Source: Paenibacillus alba
GTDB lineage: Bacteria > Bacillota > Bacilli > Paenibacillales > NBRC-103111
DNA: 64,000 nt
NCBI RefSeq assembly: GCF_013204855.1
Contig: NZ_JABMKZ010000009.1
Coordinates: 124,001 to 188,000 of the forward strand
Direction of reading: 5' to 3'
Position 1 is the stretch's first letter, and each line of letters begins with the position of its first letter. Shown one piece after another: positions 44,681 through 52,890 of this stretch. The notes under the pieces were generated by a model. The model was not told where the DNA came from and made no database searches. It saw nothing but the letters and a program-made list of their open reading frames with translations. Made by a program: the position numbers and the translations under genes.

Positions 44681-45091
44681 ATGGATACGAACTTGCACAT
44701 TCGTTTATCAACAGAATTGAAAGAGAGTTTTCAAGCTGCCGCCAAAGAAAACAATAAAGATACATCGTCCCTTGTACGCGATTGGATTTCGAACTATGTG
44801 ACTGAGCATCAGAAGACGGATGAAGCGGTAGCTGCTGCTCTCTATCTGGCTGGGTATGAGCTGCAGCAATCACTTGGGGGAAGAGGGCAAGTCAGCAAAG
44901 ACTTTGCGAAGCAATTGCAGGAATACTCCTTAACGAACCAGAAGGAGTTTACGCAGCTCATTTTATCCATTTATCTGGAGAATGATCTGACCATACCTTC
45001 GATTGTAACCAAAACGTATGGCGGCTTTGCTTTTTCACAAATGTTTTTGCTGGGACTGATCGGGGATAAACCAGGAAAGAGTACTGAATAG
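44681..45091 (+). CDS. Small ribbon-helix-helix protein of unknown function
   Basis: About 136 residues. Residues 1-42 (LHIRLSTELKESFQAAAKENNKDTSSLVRDWISNYV) fit a ribbon-helix-helix DNA-binding fold as in CopG/Arc-type proteins. Residues 50-136 form a predicted helical domain I do not recognise (AAALYLAGYELQQSLGGRGQVSKDFAKQLQEY). The start at 44681 has TTGGAGG ten bases upstream; the ATG at 44672 is too close. It is monocistronic with its own promoter and terminator. No toxin-like partner is adjacent, so it is more likely a stand-alone regulator than an antitoxin (inference). Confidence 0.75.
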   Translation: MDTNLHIRLSTELKESFQAAAKENNKDTSSLVRDWISNYVTEHQKTDEAVAAALYLAGYELQQSLGGRGQVSKDFAKQLQEYSLTNQKEFTQLILSIYLENDLTIPSIVTKTYGGFAFSQMFLLGLIGDKPGKSTE

Positions 45092-45115
45092 GCAGTTGAA
45101 ATAGTTTGAAAATGG

Positions 45116-45153
45116 AGCTACCTACTCTGCTTTGGAGTGAGGGTAGCTTTTTT
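45116..45153 (+). terminator. Terminator after the ribbon-helix-helix gene
   Basis: AGCTACC and ACTC pair with GAGT and GGTAGCT around TGCTTTG, followed by a T-run. Confidence 0.88.
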
Positions 45154-45196
45154 AGTCCGATCTACCCACCCACAGAAAGCTGTTTTATCATACTGT

Positions 45197-45259
45197 TCCA
45201 AAAAATCTTAGATTTTGTCCGTTCGCCGCATTGGATATACTTAGTGACAGAACCGGTTC
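45197..45259 (+). promoter_or_regulatory. Promoter of importer D with a shared activator-like box
   Basis: TCCAAAAAATCTTAGAT (45197-45213) differs in one base from a box ahead of the GH16 gene (51142-51158). A -10-like TATACT lies 22 bases after it (45236-45241). A perfect palindrome GAACCGGTTC (45250-45259) with a central CG follows and may be a LacI-type operator. The box position just upstream of -35 suits an AraC-type activator such as the regulator encoded at 48557. Confidence 0.6.
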
Positions 45260-45302
45260 AGTTCATGCGACGACATTTTATAGATAGCGGGAGGGTCATT
45301 TT

Positions 45303-46610
45303 GTGAAAAAAATATCGACGATGCTTGTATCCGTAGGGTTGGCTGCTTCTATGGCGCTTACGGGTTGCTCCAGTCAAAATGCAAGCGATACCAAAGCTTC
45401 CCAGACGCCAAATGCTGAAGCTTCGACGAAGCCGGCGGCAGGCAAGCCAGATAAAGTGAAGGTCAGAATGGCCTATTGGAATAAAGAAGACAGCGTGAAG
45501 TCACTGCTGGATTTGATTAAGCAAAAGCTTCCCAATATTGAGCTCGAATATCAATTTATCGATAATAAACAGTTCGACAACATCGTGGCTACGCAATTGG
45601 CAGCGCAGTCCGGCCCGGATATTATTTCTGTGAGCCCTCCGGCAAGTGCCAAGTATGCGAAGCTGGGCTATTTGGCAGATTTGTCTTCACTGTCCGACCG
45701 CTATAATGATGCAGGCAAAAATGTGTACTCGCAAGACGGCAAACTATACGCTCTTCCCGGGATTAGCTGGTTTGAGGGGATTTTCTATAACAAAGAGATT
45801 TTTGATAAGCTTGGCCTAAAGCCGCCGACCACGTTTGAAGAAGAGCTTCAGCTCCATGAAGCCTTGAAGAAAAATGGCATCAAGCCGCAAGCAATGGGCG
45901 CGAAATCATGGGAACCCATGATGAAATCGTCGATGGGACTCGTCATGAATGACTTCCTGTCCAAACCGGAAAACAAAACGTTCGACGTCCAGTTTGGTCA
46001 AGGCCAGAAAACCTTGGAAGGCAATTGGAACGGCGCCGTTGACAAATGGTCGGAATTGATTAAACGAGGCTACATTACGCAGGATATGCTGGGTGTGGAT
46101 TACGATCAGGCGTTGGACGAATTCGCAACAGGCAAAGCGGCCATGTGGGAGTCAGGTCCGTGGGCGATGGAAGCTATTAAGAAGAAAAATCCGAATATCA
46201 AAGTGGATATGTTCCCTTTCTACGGCTCTGCAGCAGGACCAGGTTGGCTAATTGGCGGGCCGGGCGTTGGTTTCGCGGCGAACAGCAAGTCCAAGAACTT
46301 GGATGCAGTGAAGCAAGTGTTCGATCTGATTTCGACACCTGAGGGGCAGAAGGCTTTCTGGAACGACAACAAGGGCGGAAGCAGCTACTTGAAAGGCGTA
46401 GAATTTGAGATGCCGGCTGAATATGAAAGTGTCAAAGCTACTTTTAAAGCGGGTAACGTCTATGCGCCGTGGAACAATTGGGGAGACAATGCTCAATCGA
46501 TGATTGAGGATTACGGCAAGCACTTGCAAGAGCTGCTGGGTGGCAAAAGCGATGTTAGTCAGGTTTTAAAAGGGACCGATAAGAAAATGGCCGAGGTCAT
46601 CAAAAAGTAA
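45303..46610 (+). CDS. Sugar ABC transporter solute-binding lipoprotein (importer D)
   Basis: 435 residues: lipoprotein signal with lipobox ALTGC (around residue 23), Ser/Ala/Thr-rich linker, then a family-1 sugar-binding fold (VRMAYWNKEDSVKSLLDLI; GISWFEGIFYNKEIFDKLGL; FATGKAAMWESGPWAMEAI). The start is a GTG at 45303 with GGGAGGGT upstream. It is the first gene of importer D. Shared regulation with a GH16 glucanase suggests beta-glucan oligosaccharides as ligand (inference). Confidence 0.92.
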   Translation: MKKISTMLVSVGLAASMALTGCSSQNASDTKASQTPNAEASTKPAAGKPDKVKVRMAYWNKEDSVKSLLDLIKQKLPNIELEYQFIDNKQFDNIVATQLAAQSGPDIISVSPPASAKYAKLGYLADLSSLSDRYNDAGKNVYSQDGKLYALPGISWFEGIFYNKEIFDKLGLKPPTTFEEELQLHEALKKNGIKPQAMGAKSWEPMMKSSMGLVMNDFLSKPENKTFDVQFGQGQKTLEGNWNGAVDKWSELIKRGYITQDMLGVDYDQALDEFATGKAAMWESGPWAMEAIKKKNPNIKVDMFPFYGSAAGPGWLIGGPGVGFAANSKSKNLDAVKQVFDLISTPEGQKAFWNDNKGGSSYLKGVEFEMPAEYESVKATFKAGNVYAPWNNWGDNAQSMIEDYGKHLQELLGGKSDVSQVLKGTDKKMAEVIKK

Positions 46611-46631
46611 AGCGAATATAGAATCAAATTT

Positions 46632-46664
46632 GCGGCGGCGCTTTGCAGGATGAAGCAGCCGCCG
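46632..46664 (+). other. Intercistronic hairpin after the binding-protein gene (importer D)
   Basis: GCGGCGGCGCTT pairs with AAGCAGCCGCCG (one-base bulge) around a 9-base loop, just after the binding-protein stop. It mirrors the hairpin at 5064-5093 in importer A and argues against a permease start at 46643 inside it. Confidence 0.7.
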
Positions 46665-46690
46665 TAAGTTTTCTGGAAAGGTTGAATGCT

Positions 46691-47581
46691 GTGCGAATGA
46701 AGCTGCTGCGAAGAGAGCTGGACTATGGCTTATTGATTGTGCCTGCGCTTTTGTTTTATGTATTGTTTTCCGTGTATCCGTTCCTATCTATGTTTTATTA
46801 CAGTGTGACCGATTACTCCGTTTCGAAAATGACGAATTTGAGCTTCGTTGGCTTCAAAAACTACCTGAGTATTTTTCATAATGATTTGCTGATAGCGGGT
46901 TTCCAAAATTCGATTATATACGCGGTATTAATGACTGTTTTTCAGACGGCTTTTGGCCTTGTGCTAGCCGTATTTCTCGACCGCAAGCTGCTGACACGGA
47001 ATGTGCTGCGTTCTGTTTTCTTTTTACCCGCTGTATTCAGCCCGCTGATTATTGGATTCCTTTGGAATTATCTGATGTCTACGTCGGATTTCGGCTTAAT
47101 CAATCAGGGGCTGCAAGGGCTCGGTTTGGCGAAAATCAACTTCCTCGGTGATGCCGATTTAGCGCTGTATTCGGTCGTATTCACACAGTTGTGGCAGTGG
47201 ACCGGCTGGGCGATGGTTATTTTTCTGGCTAACCTGCAAAGTATTCCGAAGGATTTGTACGAAGCCGCCGACATCGACGGGGCCTCCAAGTGGAATCAGT
47301 TCTGGAAAGTGACGCTGCCTTTGATGCAGCCATCGGTTAATGTCGTGGCCGTTACGGCGATGATTGGCGGTTTAAAAGTATTCGATATTATCCTTGCGCT
47401 TACGGACGGTGGTCCAGGCAATGCGACGCAGACGATTATGACAGCGTATATTAAAACTTCTTTTAATGAAGGCTTCTACAGCAAGGGAGCAGCATCCGGT
47501 GTTGTGTTCTTCTTTGTGGTCATGGTCATTACGGTCGTTATGATGCGTGTTCTGGGGAAATGGGGGGAGCGAATCAAATGA
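46691..47581 (+). CDS. Sugar ABC transporter permease (UgpA/MalF type, importer D)
   Basis: About 296 residues with six helices and EAA loop YEAADIDGASKWNQFWKVTLPL near residue 198. The start is taken as GTG 46691 with GGAAAGG nine bases upstream; ATG 46697 is also possible. A TTG at 46643 would lie in the intercistronic hairpin and is rejected. The stop overlaps the next permease start. Confidence 0.9.
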   Translation: MRMKLLRRELDYGLLIVPALLFYVLFSVYPFLSMFYYSVTDYSVSKMTNLSFVGFKNYLSIFHNDLLIAGFQNSIIYAVLMTVFQTAFGLVLAVFLDRKLLTRNVLRSVFFLPAVFSPLIIGFLWNYLMSTSDFGLINQGLQGLGLAKINFLGDADLALYSVVFTQLWQWTGWAMVIFLANLQSIPKDLYEAADIDGASKWNQFWKVTLPLMQPSVNVVAVTAMIGGLKVFDIILALTDGGPGNATQTIMTAYIKTSFNEGFYSKGAASGVVFFFVVMVITVVMMRVLGKWGERIK

Positions 47582-48423
47582 AGATGAGACTTTCCACCCA
47601 AGCGAAGGTGATGAATGGCTCTCTAGAGATTCTCATGATCGCGATTGCTGCGTTATTTTTTATCCCGGTTTATTATCTCATCGTCACGACGTTCAAATCG
47701 CCGAGTGAAGCAACGATAAACCCACTTTCATGGCCAAGTCATTTTAATTTGGATAACTACATGGTGGCTTGGCAGGCGATGAAATTCCCACGAGTCTTTC
47801 TGAATACGCTGATCGTAACGGGGGCTTCGGTTAGTGGGATCATCGTTTTCTCATCCATGGCGGCCTATGGTTTAGCCAGACGTACGCATGCGCTCAACAC
47901 GTTCATTTTTTACTTATTTTTAGCAGGGATGATGGTTCCGTTTCAAATGGGATTGATCAGTTTGTATAAGCTGATTAACGGTTTAGGGCTGATGGATCAT
48001 CTGCTTGCCGTAATTGTCGTGAACATTGGAAATGGTTGTGTCATCGCGATCTTTCTGTTTCACAGCTTTATCAGCACGTCTGTGCCGCTGGAACTGGAGG
48101 AAGCTGCTTTCATGGATGGCTGCTCGGTGCAGGGGACGTTCTGGCGAATTGCTTTTCCGCTGCTTAAGCCTGTGATCGCGACAGTCGCGATTGTGACCAC
48201 CTTGAATGTCTGGAATGACTTCATGAATCCGCTATTGTTTCTGCAGTCGCGGGAAAACAACGTCATCTTGTTGGAAGTATTTCGCAACATCGGACAGTTC
48301 TCGGTGGATTGGACCAGCCTGTTTCCCATGCTGCTGCTTGGTGTGGCGCCGCTGCTGCTGTTCTATCTACTGATGCAAAAATACATGATTAAAGGTGTTG
48401 CGGCCGGAGCGCTCAAAGGTTAA
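47578..48423 (+). CDS. Sugar ABC transporter permease (UgpE/MalG type, importer D)
   Basis: About 281 residues, six helices, EAA loop EEAAFMDGCSVQGTFWRIAFPLL around residue 180, ending VAAGALKG. The ATG at 47578 overlaps the previous stop (ATGA) and follows GGGGGGAG. With its partner it forms the channel of importer D; no ATPase gene is present. Confidence 0.92.
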   Translation: MKMRLSTQAKVMNGSLEILMIAIAALFFIPVYYLIVTTFKSPSEATINPLSWPSHFNLDNYMVAWQAMKFPRVFLNTLIVTGASVSGIIVFSSMAAYGLARRTHALNTFIFYLFLAGMMVPFQMGLISLYKLINGLGLMDHLLAVIVVNIGNGCVIAIFLFHSFISTSVPLELEEAAFMDGCSVQGTFWRIAFPLLKPVIATVAIVTTLNVWNDFMNPLLFLQSRENNVILLEVFRNIGQFSVDWTSLFPMLLLGVAPLLLFYLLMQKYMIKGVAAGALKG

Positions 48424-48556
48424 TGGAAAGAAGGCGAGTCAATGACAGTTTTCAATCGGGAGATTGAGAACTGTTTGCTATTTCACGGCCAGCACTCAGC
48501 ACCTGTATGTACGCCATCAATTTTGCTTGATAAAATGGGAGACAGGGGGGAGTCAC

Positions 48557-49366
48557 ATGTACCGGATGTTAATTGCAGAAGATGATAAAATTGAGCGGGA
48601 AGGCATCCAATTCCTTCTAAATAAGTACGCTTTTCCTTTTGAAATTCAGGAGGCTAAGCATGGCAGAGCCGCCCTGGAAATGCTTCAGGAATATGAGGCA
48701 GATGTGCTGCTCACGGATATCAAAATGCCCTTCATGGACGGCATTCAATTGGCAAGAGAAGCCAGAGCGCTGAAGCCGCAGCTCAAAATTCTGATCCTCA
48801 GCGGACATGGGGAGTTCGACTATGCGAAGACCGCCATCTCCCTGCAAGTGTCGCACTATTTGCTAAAGCCTATTGAACCGGAGGAGTTCCGATCGGTGAT
48901 TCAGGCTGTCATTCAGCAGCTTGATGAGGAGCAGGCGGCTAAGCGGGAGCAGCAAGAATGGCAGAAGGCATATCGACAAGAGCAGCAGCGTTTGCCGGAG
49001 CTAGTGCAGGGAAGTGCTGACAACTCGGATTCGGAGTCACGCAGACGAGCTATTGAAGATGTGCTTCGCATTATTGAGAAGGAATTTGAGCAGGATTTGA
49101 GTCTGGAGTATTTGTCTAAGCGCGTGCACTTATCCGCCAGCTATCTCAGCCATACGTTTAAGAAAGCGACAGGTGTCAGTGTCGTTAAATATATTAATCA
49201 GTACCGGATGGAGCAAGCCAAAGCCTATTTGGATCAAAGCAACTATAAAATTAACGATGTGTATAAAATGGTGGGATTTTCTGATTTGTCCTATTTTGGC
49301 CTCATGTTCAAACAGTATTTTGGCGTGACGCCTACCCAATACAGGGACAAGGTGCGTATACCGTGA
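48557..49366 (+). CDS. YesN-type AraC-family response regulator
   Basis: About 269 residues: receiver domain (MLIAEDDKIEREG, Asp in VLLTDIKMP, Lys in HYLLKPIE), Gln/Glu-rich linker, AraC domain (LSLEYLSKRVHLSASYLSHTFKKATG; INDVYKMVGFSDLSYFGLMFKQYFGVTPTQYR). The ATG at 48557 follows AGGGGGGAG. It lies 133 bases after importer D and overlaps the kinase gene by four bases (GTGA). It is the likely activator of both importer D and the GH16 gene through the shared box. Confidence 0.92.
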   Translation: MYRMLIAEDDKIEREGIQFLLNKYAFPFEIQEAKHGRAALEMLQEYEADVLLTDIKMPFMDGIQLAREARALKPQLKILILSGHGEFDYAKTAISLQVSHYLLKPIEPEEFRSVIQAVIQQLDEEQAAKREQQEWQKAYRQEQQRLPELVQGSADNSDSESRRRAIEDVLRIIEKEFEQDLSLEYLSKRVHLSASYLSHTFKKATGVSVVKYINQYRMEQAKAYLDQSNYKINDVYKMVGFSDLSYFGLMFKQYFGVTPTQYRDKVRIP

Positions 49367-51069
49367 AGACGCTTTTAGCTTATTTTCGCAACAGCACCGT
49401 TCGGAAGAAATTAATAATGACCTATCTGGTCGTCACTATTGTACCTATTCTGGCGCTTGGGATGTATGCGTATGAGTCGTCCAAAGGATATCTGAAAAAG
49501 CAGTTGATGATCGGCATGAACCACACCGTTAGCCAAACCGCGCTCAATGTCGATCAAAAGATGGAAAAGGCCGGGGATTTCATCTCATTCATGGTGTTCA
49601 ATCCAATTGTCAAAAAGGTAACCGGCTCGGAGCTGCCGGATATTCTCAGCTATACCAAAGAGCTCAACGACAATATCGAGCCGACGATTTGGTACTACAT
49701 CAACATTAATCGAGAGTTGAAGGATGTGCTCTTTTACTCCGATTATACAGGCAAACAGATTGGCAATTTCATCTATCCCAGCGATGCGGTCCGGCATGCA
49801 GCGTGGTACGAAGAAGCGAAGAAAGCAAACAAAACACAGTGGTTCTACGAACAACAGCAGCAATTGCTTTATGCCACGCACAATATCCAGAAAAGTGACA
49901 ACATCACATTCGCTGGCGTACTCTACGTAAAAATTGATTACGATAAAATGTTCGAAAAGCTCGATCAGGTGTATGATGGCGAATACGGTATTCTCATTAC
50001 AGACAACAAAGGGCAGGTCGTTTATGCGGGAGAACAGGCCTCCACGTTAAGTGAAAGTGCGATTAAGACCATCGCAGGTCAAGCGGAAGGATCCTTCCGC
50101 ATGCAGGGCAAGGAGTATTTGATGACGCGAAGCTCGCTGCCCAGCTCGGGCTGGACGTTCACTTATTTTATGCCGACGGCCAGCATGATTGTAGATACGA
50201 AGGATATTTTGAAAGCGACTGCTTCCGTTGTGCTGCTGTGCCTTGCCGTGCTGCTGCTCATGATTTGGCTGTTCTCACGAACATTGGTACGGCCGATCCA
50301 CGCGTTGAAAAAGAAAATCAGCATCGTAGAAAATGGCAATTTCGATGTCCCCATCGTTTCCACTGCGAAGGATGAGATTGGTGAATTGACGCAGAGTTTT
50401 GCAGGCATGGTCAAGAAAGTGCAGGATTCGATTCAAGAAGCGGTTGAAGCCCGGATGCTGGAAAAAGAAGCGGAATTAAAGGCGCTGCAAGCCCAAATCT
50501 CCCCACATTTCCTGTATAACACGCTGTCCATCATTAACTGGAAAGCGATCCAGATTGATGCGATGGATATTAGCAAGGTCGCGAATTCACTGTCCAAATT
50601 TTACCGAACGAGTTTGAATAAAGGTCAGCAGCTTACCCACATTCGTGATGAAATCAATAACATCCGCGCCTATTTGGACATCCAGTTGATGATGCATGAC
50701 CATGAATTTGATGTGGTTTATGATATTGAGGACGCTGTTTATGACTTCGATACGGTCAATTTCATTTTGCAGCCAATCGTGGAGAACGCGATCATTCATG
50801 GGCTCGATGAGAAGGAAGACGGCAGAGGGCTGCTTCGTATTCAAGTATCAGAGGAAGCAGAGCGGATTCACTTCGTCGTTCAGGATAACGGCAAGGGAAT
50901 GGAGGCTGCCGTTCAGGCGAGTTTACTTGAAGCAGATAATGGCGGCTATGGGCTGCGCAATGTGCAGGAGCGAATCCACCTATATTTTGGCGGGAGCTAT
51001 GGAGTTCACATCCTAAGCGAAGCGGGAGTCGGGACGCAGGTTCATGTTGTCATCCCTAAGGTGAAATAG
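49363..51069 (+). CDS. YesM-type sensor histidine kinase
   Basis: 568 residues. First helix (LIMTYLVVTIVPILALGMYA), extracytoplasmic Cache-like domain to about 280, second helix (ATASVVLLCLAVLLLMIWLF), HAMP domain, phospho-acceptor LQAQISPHFLYNTLSI, HATPase (N box QPIVENAIIHG, G1 DNGKGM). The start is a GTG at 49363 overlapping the regulator stop, with AAGGTG upstream, implying translational coupling. It probably senses the sugar imported by importer D. Confidence 0.92.
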   Translation: MKTLLAYFRNSTVRKKLIMTYLVVTIVPILALGMYAYESSKGYLKKQLMIGMNHTVSQTALNVDQKMEKAGDFISFMVFNPIVKKVTGSELPDILSYTKELNDNIEPTIWYYININRELKDVLFYSDYTGKQIGNFIYPSDAVRHAAWYEEAKKANKTQWFYEQQQQLLYATHNIQKSDNITFAGVLYVKIDYDKMFEKLDQVYDGEYGILITDNKGQVVYAGEQASTLSESAIKTIAGQAEGSFRMQGKEYLMTRSSLPSSGWTFTYFMPTASMIVDTKDILKATASVVLLCLAVLLLMIWLFSRTLVRPIHALKKKISIVENGNFDVPIVSTAKDEIGELTQSFAGMVKKVQDSIQEAVEARMLEKEAELKALQAQISPHFLYNTLSIINWKAIQIDAMDISKVANSLSKFYRTSLNKGQQLTHIRDEINNIRAYLDIQLMMHDHEFDVVYDIEDAVYDFDTVNFILQPIVENAIIHGLDEKEDGRGLLRIQVSEEAERIHFVVQDNGKGMEAAVQASLLEADNGGYGLRNVQERIHLYFGGSYGVHILSEAGVGTQVHVVIPKVK

Positions 51070-51088
51070 AGGTGTAGTCACGTGAACA

Positions 51089-51114
51089 GCAAGGTTGGGA
51101 GCGCCCAGCCTTGC
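51089..51114 (+). terminator. Hairpin after the importer D regulators
   Basis: GCAAGGTTGGG pairs with CCCAGCCTTGC (one G-U) around a 4-base loop. No T-run follows, so it may be a weak or factor-assisted terminator. Confidence 0.5.
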
Positions 51115-51141
51115 CCAAAGTAAACCGATTTGTGGTATCTA

Positions 51142-51207
51142 TCCAAAAAATCTCAGATAGGCTGGCACTAGTATGTGCTTTTATAATTATTCGTGAAAGC
51201 GATTTCT
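51142..51207 (+). promoter_or_regulatory. Promoter of the GH16 gene with shared box and cre site
   Basis: TCCAAAAAATCTCAGAT (51142-51158), TATAAT 23 bases later (51182-51187) and TGAAAGCGATTTCT (51194-51207), which matches the cre consensus except at the last base. The layout copies the importer D promoter. CcpA bound downstream of -10 would repress in glucose. Confidence 0.65.
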
Positions 51208-51290
51208 TTCGAAAAAACCAAAGGAGGGGCTATATGCTACTGACGTCAACGTGTTAGGCAACAAAATGGATAAAGAAAGGATGAAGATTC

Positions 51291-52574
51291 ATGATGCTGC
51301 AGTTTAAGAAAGTGCTTCGACTTTCCCTTGTGCTCTCATTTTTGCTTGCGATGCTTGCCCCTCAGGCTTTTGCCGCCGACTTTCCGGCCAATCCCACAAC
51401 CAAAACGGGGTATTCGCTGGATTTCCAAGAGGAATTCAATAGTCCTACACTGGACACGAACAAATGGCTGCCCTATTACCTTCCTCATTGGACAAGTGAC
51501 AAGTCGAAGGCAGCGGCCCGCTATACGATTGAGAATGGAAGCTTAGTGGAGCGCATTGATGCGGACACACCGGCATGGAATCCTGGCTATGACAGCACCG
51601 TGAAGATTTCAAGCATTCAAACGTATGAAAAAGACTGGTGGCACCGTTTCAATTCATCCATGCCCAATGATCATCACGAACCAACCTTCAACGGGTACAG
51701 CACGAAATATGGCTACTTTGAGATTCGCGCTAAGTTTTCCAATGTGGGTGGCGGCGGCCATCAAGCGTGGTGGATGGTAGGTACTCAGGATGATCAGGAT
51801 GCGAACGGCAATACCGCGAAGAATGATGAAATCGACATTATTGAATCCTTTTTCAGCAAGCCTCAAACTTGGCGAATTGCTACTTACGGATGGGGCGATC
51901 CCAACTTCTCTACCAATTGGATTTTGAACGAAGACCCAGTGCCGTCAGGCAGCCCAACCACGGAGTATCATGTGTATGCGATGGAATGGACACCGACTTC
52001 TTTGAAATTTTATTATGACAATCAGTTGTACAAGACGATTAATCAAGCGCCGCAGAACCCGATGGGGATGATTCTAGGCATCTATACGGACGCAGGTTCT
52101 GGCGTTCACAATGCTACTTTTCCCAAACAGTGGAATGTCGATTATGTAAGAGTATGGAAAAAGGACGGAGGCTACCCAGAGCCCTACTATCGGTTCAAGA
52201 ACCACCAAACCGGCGAATATATGCATATCGAGCAGCAAGCAGGCAAAGTGCAATATGGCACAGTCCCGGCAACCTACTGGAGCTCACAGTGGACCAAAGA
52301 GATGACGGCAGACGGCTATATTCGTTTCAAAAACCGCTGGACCGGAAATTACATGATTGCAGGAGCATCAGGGAATGTGGAATACAGCAACGCAGCGACG
52401 ACAGATGCCTCAAGCAACTGGTCAGAGGAAGTTGTCTCCGGTTACAAGCGTTACAAGAATCGGGCAAATGGCCAGTATATGCACACCGAAGGACTAACGG
52501 GATATGTACAAACAGGCAGCGTGCCTGCAACCTATTGGACTAGCCAATGGGCAGAAGAGGTTGCGCCTAACTGA
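51291..52574 (+). CDS. Secreted GH16 beta-glucanase-like enzyme with beta-trefoil-like tail
   Basis: 427 residues. A Sec signal ends at AFA-AD near residue 28. The GH16 catalytic domain spans about 35-285 with motif DEIDIIE, whose two Glu are nucleophile and acid/base; the E-x-D-x-x-E spacing is the beta-bulge (laminarinase/agarase-like) form. The C-terminus has three repeats of about 40 residues, each starting Y-x-R-[FY]-K-N and containing a G-[ENQ]-YM motif, likely a beta-trefoil carbohydrate-binding module. The substrate is uncertain: beta-1,3-glucan is likely, others are possible. It probably supplies oligosaccharides to importer D. Confidence 0.88.
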   Translation: MMLQFKKVLRLSLVLSFLLAMLAPQAFAADFPANPTTKTGYSLDFQEEFNSPTLDTNKWLPYYLPHWTSDKSKAAARYTIENGSLVERIDADTPAWNPGYDSTVKISSIQTYEKDWWHRFNSSMPNDHHEPTFNGYSTKYGYFEIRAKFSNVGGGGHQAWWMVGTQDDQDANGNTAKNDEIDIIESFFSKPQTWRIATYGWGDPNFSTNWILNEDPVPSGSPTTEYHVYAMEWTPTSLKFYYDNQLYKTINQAPQNPMGMILGIYTDAGSGVHNATFPKQWNVDYVRVWKKDGGYPEPYYRFKNHQTGEYMHIEQQAGKVQYGTVPATYWSSQWTKEMTADGYIRFKNRWTGNYMIAGASGNVEYSNAATTDASSNWSEEVVSGYKRYKNRANGQYMHTEGLTGYVQTGSVPATYWTSQWAEEVAPN

Positions 52575-52623
52575 GGAGGATAAGGGGAGCGACTGCCTCA
52601 ATAGGCGTTGAAAATAGCCGAAA

Positions 52624-52752
52624 ACCTGCGAAAGTGCAGGCTTTCCTTGGTGAAATCGTTTGAAAAGATGAAATACCTGCGATTGTGCAGGAATTTCAAG
52701 AGATTTTCTCCCGATATTTAAAATGAGGTCATAATACCTGCACTTTTGCAGG
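52624..52752. repeat. Short CCTGC/GCAGG hairpin repeats
   Basis: Three small hairpins, CCTGC-N6-GCAGG (52624-52639, 52676-52691) and a tighter copy (52737-52752), share the context ATACCTGC...GCAGGAAT. A half copy, TCGCAGGT, occurs near 52797. They fill the 316-base gap after the GH16 gene; nothing else is seen there except the terminator of the opposing gene. Confidence 0.7.
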
Positions 52753-52836
52753 AATACAGGAGATTAAGCGCATTTTAAGATAAAAAGATGCATAATCGCA
52801 GGTTTATTGCCAACTCGCACAACACTCTTAACACAG

Positions 52837-52876
52837 AAAAAAACAGCCCTCATGTAGATTTACTACGTGAGGGCTG
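52837..52876 (-). terminator. Terminator of the siderophore-binding protein gene
   Basis: A 13-bp stem (CAGCCCTCATGTA with one G-U) around a 7-base loop; reading the minus strand, it is followed by seven U. Confidence 0.88.
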
Positions 52877-52890
52877 CTTCCTATTGTCAA

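Noticed and set aside
44681..45091. Antitoxin of a toxin-antitoxin pair
   Set aside because: The ribbon-helix-helix fold fits, but there is no toxin-like gene next to it; the flanking genes belong to sugar loci, with a terminator immediately downstream.
45250..45259. GAACCGGTTC as a CcpA cre site
   Set aside because: It keeps the central CG but lacks the flanking TG and CA positions; a different LacI-type protein is more plausible.
45106..45306. Small plus-strand open frame before importer D
   Set aside because: It begins in the terminator of the previous gene, overlaps the promoter of importer D and has no ribosome site.
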